The notes under the pieces: generated by a model
The model's database searches: none
What the model saw: only the letters and a program-made list of their open reading frames with translations
Told to the model about the DNA's origin: nothing
Source: an uncultured Clostridia bacterium
Lineage (GTDB): Bacteria > Bacillota > Clostridia > Oscillospirales > CAG-272
Assembly: GCA_947631765.1 (NCBI GenBank)
Contig: CANRMP010000002.1
Coordinates: forward strand, 62,001-126,000
Length of the DNA: 64,000 bases
Reading direction: 5' to 3'
Shown: one piece after another, positions 1 through 7,477 of the stretch
Layout: each line of letters starts with the position of its first letter
Numbering within the stretch: the stretch's first letter is position 1
Position numbers and translations under genes: made by a program

Positions 1-402
1 GATAAGGTAACCAAAAAATTCAAGGACGGCTTTGAATACATGATGCAAAAAGCCGGAAAGCTTGATTTTATAAAGGAAGAGCAAATAGACGCCGCAAGCG
101 CGCTTACCGGGTGCGGTCCCGCCTTTGTCGCAATGTTTGTCGAAGCGCTGGCAGACGGGGCTGTATCATGCGGAATTTCCCGAGAAAAGGCGCTCGAATA
201 TGCAAATATGACGGTAATGGGCGCCGCAAAATATCTTACTGAAATCGGAAAGCATCCAGCCCTTCTAAAGGACGCGGTATGCAGTCCGGCAGGAAGCACC
301 ATTGAAGGGGTACTGACCCTTGAGGACGGGGCGTTCAGAGCGCTTGTCTCTAACGCCGTAAAAGCCTCCTATGAGAAAACAAAAGAGCTCGGAAAGCAGT
401 GA
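1..402 (+). CDS. proC: Pyrroline-5-carboxylate reductase, C-terminal part (5' end outside window)
   Basis: The reading frame is open from the first base, so only the last 133 residues are present. The enzyme reduces 1-pyrroline-5-carboxylate to proline with NAD(P)H in the cytoplasm. What is seen is the C-terminal all-helical dimerisation and substrate-binding domain: ALTGCGPAF (residues about 34–42 of the fragment) matches the family's ALSGSGPAY, and VCSPAGSTIEGV matches the conserved SPGGTTI segment. The small-residue-to-Cys change in TGCGPAF is a mild departure. The gene ends before a strong hairpin shared with convergent metA. Assignment rests on these motifs and is firm; the NAD(P)-binding half cannot be assessed. 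Confidence 0.93.
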   Translation, partial: DKVTKKFKDGFEYMMQKAGKLDFIKEEQIDAASALTGCGPAFVAMFVEALADGAVSCGISREKALEYANMTVMGAAKYLTEIGKHPALLKDAVCSPAGSTIEGVLTLEDGAFRALVSNAVKASYEKTKELGKQ

Positions 403-438
403 AAATACATAAGAACCGCGCTTTTGCGTAAAAAATTC

Positions 439-472
439 GGACAGCCGCGCTTTGGCTGTCCCTTCTATTTTT
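439..472. terminator. Bidirectional terminator between proC and metA
   Basis: An 8-bp perfect stem GGACAGCC/GGCTGTCC (439–446 with 454–461) with a 7-base loop is followed by a T-rich tract on the plus strand. It is preceded by an A-run, which gives a T-run on the minus strand. It can therefore stop both proC and metA, which converge here. Confidence 0.85.
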
Positions 473-474
473 TA

Positions 475-1401
475 TTATTTTACCTTATCTATATCGTCGA
501 TATTGTAAGGGGTTGACTGATATACAAAATAGTTGAGCCAGTTCGAGTAAAGCAGGTTTGCACTGCTTCTCCACCTCACAACAGGCGGCTTTGATATATC
601 GTCGTTTGGAAAATAGTTTTTCGGAATATCAATGGGCAGTCCCGCCGCCTTGTCGCGCAGATACTCGTTTTTAAGCGTGTCGGCGTCGTATTCGGTGTGC
701 CCCGTGACAAATACCTGACGTCCGCCGTCGGTCGATACGACAAACACTCCCGCCTCGTCAGAGCTTGCAAGAATTTTCAGCGCGGGAACCTTTTCGATAT
801 CGGCTCTAAGGCAGGTCGTGTGCCTTGAATGAGGGACAAGAAAGGTGTCGTCAAAGCCGCGAAAGAGTATTGAGGAGCGGTGGTCTATGTGATGCTCGTA
901 TACCCCGAAGAGCTTTTTTTCAAGCGGATATTTTTTTATCCCGTAATGATAGTAAAGCCCCGCCTGCGCGCCCCAGCAGATGTGAAAGGTGCTTGTTACG
1001 TGGGTTTTGCTCCACTCCATAATTTCGCAAAGCTCCTCCCAATAGTCCACCTTTTCAAAATTCATCTGCTCGACAGGCGCGCCTGTTATAATCAGTCCGT
1101 CATAATTGTTTTCCTTGACGTCATGAAAGGTCTTGTAAAAGGCAAGCATATGCTCGGCGGATGTATGGGTTGCATAATGAGAGGCGGTCTGCAAAAGCTC
1201 AAGCTCCACTTGAAGCGGAGTGTTGCCGATAAGCCTTGCAATTTGCGTTTCGGTCTCGATTTTCTTGGGCATAAGATTGAGCATCAGAATTTTTAGGGGT
1301 CTGATGTCTTGCTTTATAGCTCTTTTTTCAGTCATAACAAATATATTTTCACTTTGGAGCGTTTGGGTTGCGGGAAGCAAATTCGGAATTTTTATCGGCA
1401 T
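475..1401 (-). CDS. metA: Homoserine O-acetyltransferase (MetA/HTS family)
   Basis: 308 residues, the usual size for the MetA family, which acylates homoserine in methionine synthesis. The start is the ATG at 1401 (protein MPIKIPN), preceded by AAAGGAC at suitable spacing; an upstream in-frame ATG at 1434 has no such site. Catalytic Cys142 lies in ICWGAQA, and VTGHTEYD carries the His and Glu of the triad. Residue 111, in GAPVEQMNF, is Glu. From published work on Bacillus MetA, Glu at this position favours acetyl-CoA, whereas Gly (as in E. coli) favours succinyl-CoA, so I call an acetyltransferase despite the common 'succinyltransferase' annotation. It stands alone on the minus strand among plus-strand genes. 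I saw no SAM riboswitch in its 5' region. Confidence 0.92.
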   Translation of the reverse strand: MPIKIPNLLPATQTLQSENIFVMTEKRAIKQDIRPLKILMLNLMPKKIETETQIARLIGNTPLQVELELLQTASHYATHTSAEHMLAFYKTFHDVKENNYDGLIITGAPVEQMNFEKVDYWEELCEIMEWSKTHVTSTFHICWGAQAGLYYHYGIKKYPLEKKLFGVYEHHIDHRSSILFRGFDDTFLVPHSRHTTCLRADIEKVPALKILASSDEAGVFVVSTDGGRQVFVTGHTEYDADTLKNEYLRDKAAGLPIDIPKNYFPNDDISKPPVVRWRSSANLLYSNWLNYFVYQSTPYNIDDIDKVK

Positions 1402-1570
1402 ATAAATTTTAAAGTCCTTTCGTGAATAATGCAAGTCTCGGTTTTATGTATAAAAATACATTTCAAGTATCGCTATGCTTATGGTTTCAAACATTATACC
1501 ATTTTCAAATCTATTTTTCAAGACTTTTAAGCAAATGAGAGGAAAATAAAATTAAGTTGCCCCTTTTCTA

Positions 1571-1599
1571 TTGACACGAAAAATATAATATTGTATAAT
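1571..1599 (+). promoter_or_regulatory. Sigma-A promoter of the nusB–recN run
   Basis: TTGACA (1571–1576), a 17-bp spacer and TATAAT (1594–1599): a full consensus match. It lies about 65 bp upstream of nusB and is the only clear promoter before a run of tightly packed plus-strand genes. Confidence 0.88.
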
Positions 1600-1666
1600 A
1601 TTATGAATAAGTATGAAAGCGTGTATATTCATAAATATACAAAAATGGTCGAAAGGATTTTGCGGT

Positions 1667-2092
1667 ATGACAAGACATGAGGAAAGAGAGCTGTTAATGG
1701 CGCTTATTTACGAGATTCCGTTTTATGGCAAAGACGAATATAATACGCAGTATGAGTGCGAAAAGGCGGAAAGAGAGATAAGCTCCGAGTACATTGACAG
1801 CGGCGTTTTGGGAATTACCGAAAATCTCGATGTAATCGACAGGTATATTTCCGAAAGCGCAAAGGGCTGGAAGCTTTCAAGGCTCTCGAAGATTACGCTC
1901 GCTATATTGCGGGTTGCGGTTTACGAAATGGCGCTTGCGGGACTTCCTTATACAATTGCAATTGACGAGGCTGTTATTCTTTCAGGCAAATACGACGACG
2001 AAAAGGCGCCCGCTTTTGTCAACGGAATACTAAATAACATTGCCGAGGTCTGCGGACTTAAAAACAAAGAGAAAAACAACGAGTGTGGGTAA
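1667..2092 (+). CDS. nusB: Transcription antitermination factor NusB
   Basis: 141 residues, all-helical RNA-binding protein that with NusE/S10 binds boxA RNA and supports antitermination in rRNA operons. The N-terminal MTRHEERELLMALIYEI and the C-terminal YTIAIDEAVILSGKYDDEKAPAFVNGILNNI are the two family signatures (the latter matches the common VAINEAVELAKKY...FVNGVLD pattern). The start at 1667 is chosen because GAAAGGAT lies 8 bp upstream and the protein then begins as in relatives; an open stretch further upstream is spurious. Its stop is directly adjacent to the next ATG (TAAATG), implying translational coupling. Confidence 0.93.
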   Translation: MTRHEERELLMALIYEIPFYGKDEYNTQYECEKAEREISSEYIDSGVLGITENLDVIDRYISESAKGWKLSRLSKITLAILRVAVYEMALAGLPYTIAIDEAVILSGKYDDEKAPAFVNGILNNIAEVCGLKNKEKNNECG

Positions 2093-3010
2093 ATGGCAAA
2101 CTGTTTTTTGGGGATAGACACAAGTAATTATACCTCCTCTTTGGCGCTTGTAAGGGACGGACAGGTCGAAAAAAATCTCAAGCTCCCCCTTACAGTAGAG
2201 AAGGGCGAGCGCGGCTTAAGACAGTCGGAGGCGGTTTTTGCCCACATTAAGAATCTTCCCTTGCTATTTGAAACGCTCGGTTCCTACACTCCCTCAGCAG
2301 TCGGTGTCTCCACAAAACCGCGGGATGTCGAGGGCTCGTACATGCCATGCTTTCTTGCGGGATACATGTCGGCAAGTGCGATTGCAGAAAGCTTCGGTGT
2401 AAAATGCTATGCCTTTTCCCATCAGGCGGGACATGTTATGGCTGCCCTTTATTCCTGCGGGAGAGTTGACCTTATAAGTAAGCGATTTCTTGCCTTTCAC
2501 GTTTCGGGCGGAACCACCGAGCTGCTTTTGTGCGAAAACATGAAAATAAAAAAGGTCGGCGGCACGCTTGATATAAGCGCCGGTCAGCTTATCGACCGCG
2601 TGGGAGTAAGGCTCGGCTTTGACTTTCCCTCGGGCAAGGCAATGGAAAAAAGCAGCCTTCCTCTTGATAAGGTTGACTGCGCCTCATACGTAAGAGGGAC
2701 AGAGTGCAACCTTTCGGGACTTGAAAACAAAGCGCTTGAGAGAATTTCAAAAGGCGAGGATGCGCCGCATGTTTGCGCCTTTGTAATAAAAAGCGTGCTT
2801 CGCACAATTGACAAACTCACGTCAAACGCGATTTTGGAATACGGCGAGCTCCCCCTTCTTTACGCCGGCGGAGTTATGAGCAACACTTTAATAAAAAACA
2901 AAATACAAGAAAAATACAACGCGTATTTTGCAAGCCCGGACTATTCAACCGACAACGCCGCGGGAGTCGCCCTGCTTGCATACAACAAATTTGAAAATGA
3001 GCATGAATGA
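2093..3010 (+). CDS. TsaD/Kae1-like protein (ASKHA fold, 'peptidase M22' paralogue)
   Basis: 305 residues related to TsaD, the subunit making N6-threonylcarbamoyladenosine in tRNA, but shorter and divergent. Seen: an N-terminal phosphate-loop GIDTSNYTSSLALV, the metal-binding HxxxH pair in FSHQAGHVMAA, the nucleotide-binding FHVSGGTTELL, and a late YAGGVMSN segment (TsaD: GGVAAN). Clostridia often carry such a paralogue beside nusB/xseA in addition to the true tsaD located elsewhere. The specific substrate is unknown; the old name 'endopeptidase' is not supported. It overlaps xseA by 8 bp. Fold assignment is firm, function is not. Confidence 0.75.
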   Translation: MANCFLGIDTSNYTSSLALVRDGQVEKNLKLPLTVEKGERGLRQSEAVFAHIKNLPLLFETLGSYTPSAVGVSTKPRDVEGSYMPCFLAGYMSASAIAESFGVKCYAFSHQAGHVMAALYSCGRVDLISKRFLAFHVSGGTTELLLCENMKIKKVGGTLDISAGQLIDRVGVRLGFDFPSGKAMEKSSLPLDKVDCASYVRGTECNLSGLENKALERISKGEDAPHVCAFVIKSVLRTIDKLTSNAILEYGELPLLYAGGVMSNTLIKNKIQEKYNAYFASPDYSTDNAAGVALLAYNKFENEHE

Positions 3011-4250
3011 ATCAAAAAATATTCTGACTGTCAGTCAGCTGACCGAATATTTAAGACTTAAAATAGAAAGCGACGCCCTTTTGTCCGGGGTTTACGTCAC
3101 GGGCGAAATATCAAATTTCACTCGCCACAGAAGCGGGCACCTGTATTTTACGGTAAAGGACGAAAGCTCCTCAATTTCCGCCGTGATGTTCAGATCAGCC
3201 GCCGCAAAGCTGCGTTTTGAGCCAGAGGACGGGATGAAAATAATAATTTGCGGCAGAGTCTCGTTTTATCCGGCGCAGGGAAAATGTCAGCTGTACGTCG
3301 ACTCTCTCACCCCCGACGGCTTGGGCTCGCTTGCCATGCAATACGAACAGTTAAAAAATCGCCTTGGCGCGGCGGGGCTCTTTGACGCCTCTCATAAAAA
3401 GCCGCTCCCCGCGTACCCTAAGGTCATCGGCGTTGTAACCTCTCCCACGGGCGCGGTTATAAGAGATATAATAAACGTCGTGACAAGAAGATTTCCCAGC
3501 ACGAAAATTCTGCTTTATCCCGCGCTTGTTCAGGGAGAGGAAGCGCCTCAAGCTCTTATTGACGGAATTAATTTTTTTGACGCCTCAAAATGCGCCGACG
3601 TAGTAATTATTGGCAGAGGAGGCGGGAGCATGGAGGACCTTTGGGCGTTTAACAACGAGGCGCTTGCCTATGCGATATACAGTGCAAGCATTCCTGTTAT
3701 CAGCGCTGTCGGGCATGAGACAGACTTTACAATATGCGACTTTGTTGCCGACCTGCGCGCTCCGACGCCCTCAGCCGCCGCCGAGCTTGCGGTACCCGAC
3801 AGAGAGGAGCTTCTTGCAAGGCTTGAAAATTACAAAAAGCGAATGTACACGTCTCTTGTAAATAATTTTCAAATTAAGCGGGAAAGGCTAAAAAAGCTCT
3901 CGGAAAGCTACGTCCTGACAAACCCCGCACGAATGTTTGAGCTTCGAAAGCTTTTTGTCGACACTCTTTCAGACAGACTTGACAGAAATATTGCCGACAA
4001 GCTTACCAAATGCAAAAATATACTTGAAAGGGAGGCTTCAAAGCTTGAAGCGCTCAGCCCCCTTGCGGTGCTTTCAAGAGGGTATTCGGCTGTTTTCAAC
4101 AAGGAAAATTCTCTTGTGCGCTCTGTGGACGAGGTAAAGCTTGGCGATACACTCAGCATTTCGCTTTGCGACGGAGATATAGATGCCTCGGTAATTAGCA
4201 TAAAAAATTCGAATGACAAACAAAAAAATAATCGAAAGCGTGATAATTAA
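3003..4250 (+). CDS. xseA: Exodeoxyribonuclease VII large subunit
   Basis: About 415 residues. With XseB it forms the cytoplasmic nuclease that degrades single-stranded DNA from both ends. An N-terminal OB-fold is seen (residues about 5–105, with VYVTGEISNFTRHRSGHLYFTVKD). The catalytic domain follows, with GVVTSPTGAVIRDI, IIGRGGGSMEDLWAFN and SAVGHETDFTICDFVADLRAPTPSAAAEL, all hallmark segments. A long helical region then ends in the usual LSRGYS element. Two ATGs, 2997 and 3003, are in frame; I use 3003 because the protein then starts MNESKN as in relatives. Neither has a strong binding site, so translation is probably coupled to the overlapping upstream gene. Confidence 0.95.
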   Translation: MNESKNILTVSQLTEYLRLKIESDALLSGVYVTGEISNFTRHRSGHLYFTVKDESSSISAVMFRSAAAKLRFEPEDGMKIIICGRVSFYPAQGKCQLYVDSLTPDGLGSLAMQYEQLKNRLGAAGLFDASHKKPLPAYPKVIGVVTSPTGAVIRDIINVVTRRFPSTKILLYPALVQGEEAPQALIDGINFFDASKCADVVIIGRGGGSMEDLWAFNNEALAYAIYSASIPVISAVGHETDFTICDFVADLRAPTPSAAAELAVPDREELLARLENYKKRMYTSLVNNFQIKRERLKKLSESYVLTNPARMFELRKLFVDTLSDRLDRNIADKLTKCKNILEREASKLEALSPLAVLSRGYSAVFNKENSLVRSVDEVKLGDTLSISLCDGDIDASVISIKNSNDKQKNNRKRDN

Positions 4251-4252
4251 AT

Positions 4253-4501
4253 ATGGAACAAACTAACAAGACAAATAAAAAAAGCTTTGAAGAGTCTGTT
4301 GCAAGGCTTGAAGAAATAGTTAAGGAGCTTGAAGGCAAGGAAATCCCCCTTGACAAATCGCTAAAGCTGTACGAAGAGGGAGTCTCTCTTGTCGGAGTCT
4401 GCTCCTCCTATCTTGAAAACGCCGAAAAGAAAATAAAGGTGCTCTCGCTCGGTCCTACTGGTATTGAAGAAAAGGATTTTAAGGTCGGAAACGATGAGTA
4501 A
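4253..4501 (+). CDS. xseB: Exodeoxyribonuclease VII small subunit
   Basis: 82 residues, the regular size. The small subunit is a helical hairpin that coats the long helices of XseA. The signature SFEESVARLEEIVKELEGKEIPLDKSLKLYEEGVSL is intact across residues 10–45. It begins 2 bp after xseA ends and its last 8 bp overlap the start of ispA, so the three genes are translated as a unit. Confidence 0.95.
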   Translation: MEQTNKTNKKSFEESVARLEEIVKELEGKEIPLDKSLKLYEEGVSLVGVCSSYLENAEKKIKVLSLGPTGIEEKDFKVGNDE

Positions 4502-5378
4502 CATAGAAGCTCTTATAAAAGAAAACGCAAAAAGCACCGACAGAGAGCTTGAAAAATACTTTTCCCAAAAGGACGGGGATTTTAAGGTTCTTTTTGACGC
4601 CATGGAATATAGCCTCACCGCAAAGGGAAAGAGAATACGCCCCTTTCTTGTTATGCAATTTTGCAAAATGCTGGGAGGCAGAGACGAGGAAGCGAAAATA
4701 TACGCCGCCTCTCTTGAAATGGTGCACACCTACTCGCTTATTCACGACGATCTGCCCTGTATGGATGACGACGATCTCAGGCGGGGAATACCGACCTGCC
4801 ACAAAAAGTTCGGCGAGGCGACAGCCCTTCTTGCTGGCGACGCACTGCTCACCTACGCGTTTGAAATAATCTCAGGCGCCGATAATATATCCGACAAAAA
4901 CAAGGTAAAGGCGATAAATATTATCTCAAAGGCGGCGGGAAGAGACGGCATGATAGGCGGTCAACAGCTTGACCTTCTCGGCGAAAAAAACGGCGTAGAC
5001 TATGAAAAAATGACAAGAATGCATTCCTTAAAAACCGGAATGTTAATAAAAGCCGCCTGTCTTTTGGGGTGCCTTTCGGCTGATGTTTACTCGGGTGAGA
5101 TAATAGAAAAAGCAGAAATATACGCCGAGGGTATTGGCAGAGTGTTTCAGCTTGTAGACGATATACTTGACGTTACCTCAAGCACAGAAAAGCTCGGAAA
5201 GACGGCTCACAGCGATGAAAAAAAGGGTAAAACCACCTACCTTTCATTTATGAGCGTTGATATGGCAAGGCAGGTAGCGTGTCTTATCACCGAAAAAGCC
5301 TGCGAAAGCATAAAAGAGCTTGACAAGGACAAAACGCTTTGCGAGCTGGCGATATATCTTAGAGACAGAGCAAAATGA
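4494..5378 (+). CDS. ispA: Farnesyl/geranyl diphosphate synthase (polyprenyl synthetase family)
   Basis: 294 residues. It condenses isopentenyl diphosphate with allylic diphosphates to make the farnesyl diphosphate used for undecaprenyl carriers and quinones. The first Asp-rich motif is DDLPCMDDDDLRRG (bacterial FPP-synthase form with two extra residues) and the second is DDILDVTSS; GKRIRPFL and GGQQLDLLGE are also present. The start at 4494 overlaps xseB by 8 bp and gives a normal N-terminus. In many Clostridia dxs follows directly; here tlyA does, with a 4-bp ATGA overlap, so the DXP synthase gene must lie elsewhere or be absent. Confidence 0.93.
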   Translation: MSNIEALIKENAKSTDRELEKYFSQKDGDFKVLFDAMEYSLTAKGKRIRPFLVMQFCKMLGGRDEEAKIYAASLEMVHTYSLIHDDLPCMDDDDLRRGIPTCHKKFGEATALLAGDALLTYAFEIISGADNISDKNKVKAINIISKAAGRDGMIGGQQLDLLGEKNGVDYEKMTRMHSLKTGMLIKAACLLGCLSADVYSGEIIEKAEIYAEGIGRVFQLVDDILDVTSSTEKLGKTAHSDEKKGKTTYLSFMSVDMARQVACLITEKACESIKELDKDKTLCELAIYLRDRAK

Positions 5379-6118
5379 GGCTTGATAAATATCTTTTTGA
5401 AAAGGGCTTTGCCGAAAGCCGTCAGAAAGCCTTAGGACTAATTGAGCGCGGAGGCTGTCTTGTAAATAATAAGACTGTTTTAAAGGCCTCTTATGAGGTA
5501 AAGGACGCGGACGAAATTAAAATTGTCGGTGAGGCGCCAAAGTACGTAGGGCGGGGCGGATTAAAGCTTGAAGGCGCGATTGAGCTTTTTAAAGTCGTGG
5601 TAAAAGACAAGGTCTGCATTGATATCGGAGCCTCAACAGGAGGCTTTACAGACTGTCTTTTACAGCACGGAGCAAAAAAAGTTATCGCCCTTGACAGCGG
5701 TCACGGTCAGCTTCACCCGAAGCTCCTTTCAAACAGCCGAGTAATAAGCATTGAGGGCTTTAACGCAAGAGAGCTTGATATAAACGTCACAAAAGAGAAG
5801 ATGGATATTGCGGTAATGGACGTCTCCTTTATTTCTCAAACGCTTCTTTATCCGAATGTCGCAAGCGTACTAAAAGAGGGCGGACTGCTTATAAGCCTTA
5901 TTAAGCCTCAGTTTGAGGCGGGAAGAGAATATATTAAAAAAGGCGGAATTGTCAAGGACAGGGGCGTTTACAAAACCGTTATCGATAAAGTGGTTAGCGC
6001 CGCCGCAAAATGCGGGCTATGCTTTATTGAGTGCGCCGAGTCGCCGATAAAGGGCGGCGACGGGAACACCGAATTTATTTCCTTATTTCGATATTTGCCA
6101 CATGGCGTGAAAGAGTAA
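5375..6118 (+). CDS. tlyA: TlyA family rRNA 2'-O-methyltransferase / hemolysin-like
   Basis: 247 residues. An N-terminal S4 RNA-binding domain (RLDKYLFEKGFAESRQKALGLI, residues 2–60) is followed by an FtsJ/RrmJ-like methyltransferase domain with the SAM motif DIGASTGGFTDCLL and the downstream DVSFISQTLLYP and LIKPQFEAGRE segments. Characterised relatives methylate ribose of 16S and 23S rRNA (C1409/C1920 in mycobacteria). Bacteria whose TlyA lacks the N-terminal extension often modify only 23S; which type this is cannot be decided by eye. It sits in its usual place between the isoprenoid gene and nadK. Confidence 0.92.
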   Translation: MRLDKYLFEKGFAESRQKALGLIERGGCLVNNKTVLKASYEVKDADEIKIVGEAPKYVGRGGLKLEGAIELFKVVVKDKVCIDIGASTGGFTDCLLQHGAKKVIALDSGHGQLHPKLLSNSRVISIEGFNARELDINVTKEKMDIAVMDVSFISQTLLYPNVASVLKEGGLLISLIKPQFEAGREYIKKGGIVKDRGVYKTVIDKVVSAAAKCGLCFIECAESPIKGGDGNTEFISLFRYLPHGVKE

Positions 6119-6121
6119 AAA

Positions 6122-6982
6122 ATGAAATCAATTGTTATATTTCCAAACACCGCAAGAGATATAAATAACGAGGTCACCGAAAGGACGGTTCAAACCCTTA
6201 CAGGCGCCGGTCACAAGGTGTACGCCTCTCTTGCGTACAGAAAAAAGCTTTCGGGAATTGCGGGGCTAAGCTTTAAAAACGAACACGAAATACTTGAAAA
6301 CGTCGACCTTGGCATAGTGCTCGGCGGAGACGGCTCTATTCTCAAAGCGGCGGGGGAATGTGCTCCCTTCGGAGTTCCGATTCTCGGCATTAATTTAGGG
6401 CATGTAGGCTATATGGCGGGGGTTGAAAGCCGGGATATCGAAAAGCTTGTTACGCTTGTCGATTCGCAGTATAAGATAGAAAGCCGCATGATGCTCGATA
6501 TCAGCATTATGCGCAGTTCAAAGGTCATATTTTCGGGCGGTCCGGTGCTTAACGACGTGGTGCTCACAAAATCCAAGGGGTACGGCGTTATTGAAGCCTC
6601 AATTTCCTGCGACGGCGAAAAGCTCAACACATTCCGCGGCGACGGGCTTATCACGACCACTCCGACAGGCTCGACCGCGTACTCGCTTTCAGCGGGCGGT
6701 CCCATAATCGACCCGATGCTCGACTGTATATGTATAACCCCGATATGCGCCCACTCGCTTAAAAGCAGACCTGTAGTTTTCAAGGACTCCTCGCTTATCG
6801 AGATAAGCTGTAAGGCGTACAACAACAGCGCGTGCGTAACGCTTGACGGCACTATTGCCTTTGATATCGAGGACAACGACCAAATTCACATTAAAAAATC
6901 AAGCTGCAGAGCCAAAATAGTCAAGACCGACGAGAGCGGCTTCTGCGCGACTCTTTACAAAAAAATCGCAGATAAACAGTAA
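6122..6982 (+). CDS. nadK: NAD kinase
   Basis: 286 residues. Phosphorylates NAD to NADP, the only route to NADP. The diagnostic GGDGS motif is in IVLGGDGSILKAA (around residue 64), followed by GINLGHVGYMAG (usual NxGxxGFL) and the GDGLITTTPTGSTAYSLSAGGPI segment that forms the nucleotide site. The N-terminal half is Rossmann-like and the C-terminal half beta-rich, as expected. It starts 3 bp after tlyA and is followed 14 bp later by argR. Confidence 0.95.
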   Translation: MKSIVIFPNTARDINNEVTERTVQTLTGAGHKVYASLAYRKKLSGIAGLSFKNEHEILENVDLGIVLGGDGSILKAAGECAPFGVPILGINLGHVGYMAGVESRDIEKLVTLVDSQYKIESRMMLDISIMRSSKVIFSGGPVLNDVVLTKSKGYGVIEASISCDGEKLNTFRGDGLITTTPTGSTAYSLSAGGPIIDPMLDCICITPICAHSLKSRPVVFKDSSLIEISCKAYNNSACVTLDGTIAFDIEDNDQIHIKKSSCRAKIVKTDESGFCATLYKKIADKQ

Positions 6983-6996
6983 AAGGGCTTGCAGTT

Positions 6997-7458
6997 ATGA
7001 AAAACAAGAGACAGGAAAAGATACTCGAATTAATAAGCAGAGAAAATATAGACACCCAAGACCTTCTCCTTCAAAAGCTGAGAGAGGGCGGCTTTGACGT
7101 AACACAGGCGACCGTTTCAAGAGATATAAAGCAGTTAAGGCTTATCAAGGTCTCAACCGGTGAGGGCACCTACCGATACGCACCAAGAGACGAGGGCGAC
7201 CCGAGACAGAGCGCAAAATATTTAAATATCATGCGCGAAACAATTACCTCAGTTAACTCCGCCAACAATCTCATAGTCATTAAAACCTATACCGGAATGG
7301 CGCAGGCAGCCTGCGCGGCGTTCGACTCGATGTACAGCTCGCAGGTGCTCGGGAGCATTGCGGGGGACGACACGATATTTGTCGCTCACGAAAGCAGTGA
7401 GGGAGCGGCAAAGCTTGCAAACGAAGTCAATCGCAGGATATTTGACAAAAAGAAGTAA
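6997..7458 (+). CDS. argR: Arginine repressor ArgR/AhrC
   Basis: 153 residues. A winged-helix N-terminal domain (RQEKILELIS... TQATVSRDIKQLRLIKV, with the family's SRDI helix) is followed by the hexamerisation and arginine-binding C-terminal domain (VIKTYTGMAQAACAAFDS..., VLGSIAGDDTIFVA, where the GDDT Asp pair contacts arginine). It represses arginine synthesis and activates catabolism when arginine is bound. The position between nadK and recN is a strongly conserved Firmicutes arrangement with no obvious functional logic. Confidence 0.95.
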   Translation: MKNKRQEKILELISRENIDTQDLLLQKLREGGFDVTQATVSRDIKQLRLIKVSTGEGTYRYAPRDEGDPRQSAKYLNIMRETITSVNSANNLIVIKTYTGMAQAACAAFDSMYSSQVLGSIAGDDTIFVAHESSEGAAKLANEVNRRIFDKKK

Positions 7459-7477
7459 ACAAAAATGAGGTGCTTTT

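Noticed and set aside
1402..1560. SAM riboswitch (S-box) upstream of metA
   Set aside because: No S-box conserved core or terminator/antiterminator pair can be seen in the short leader on the minus strand.
3610..3861. Alternative reading frames inside xseA, smc, topA and other long genes
   Set aside because: They are out-of-frame by-products of codon composition, lack ribosome binding sites and family matches, and lie fully inside well-supported genes.
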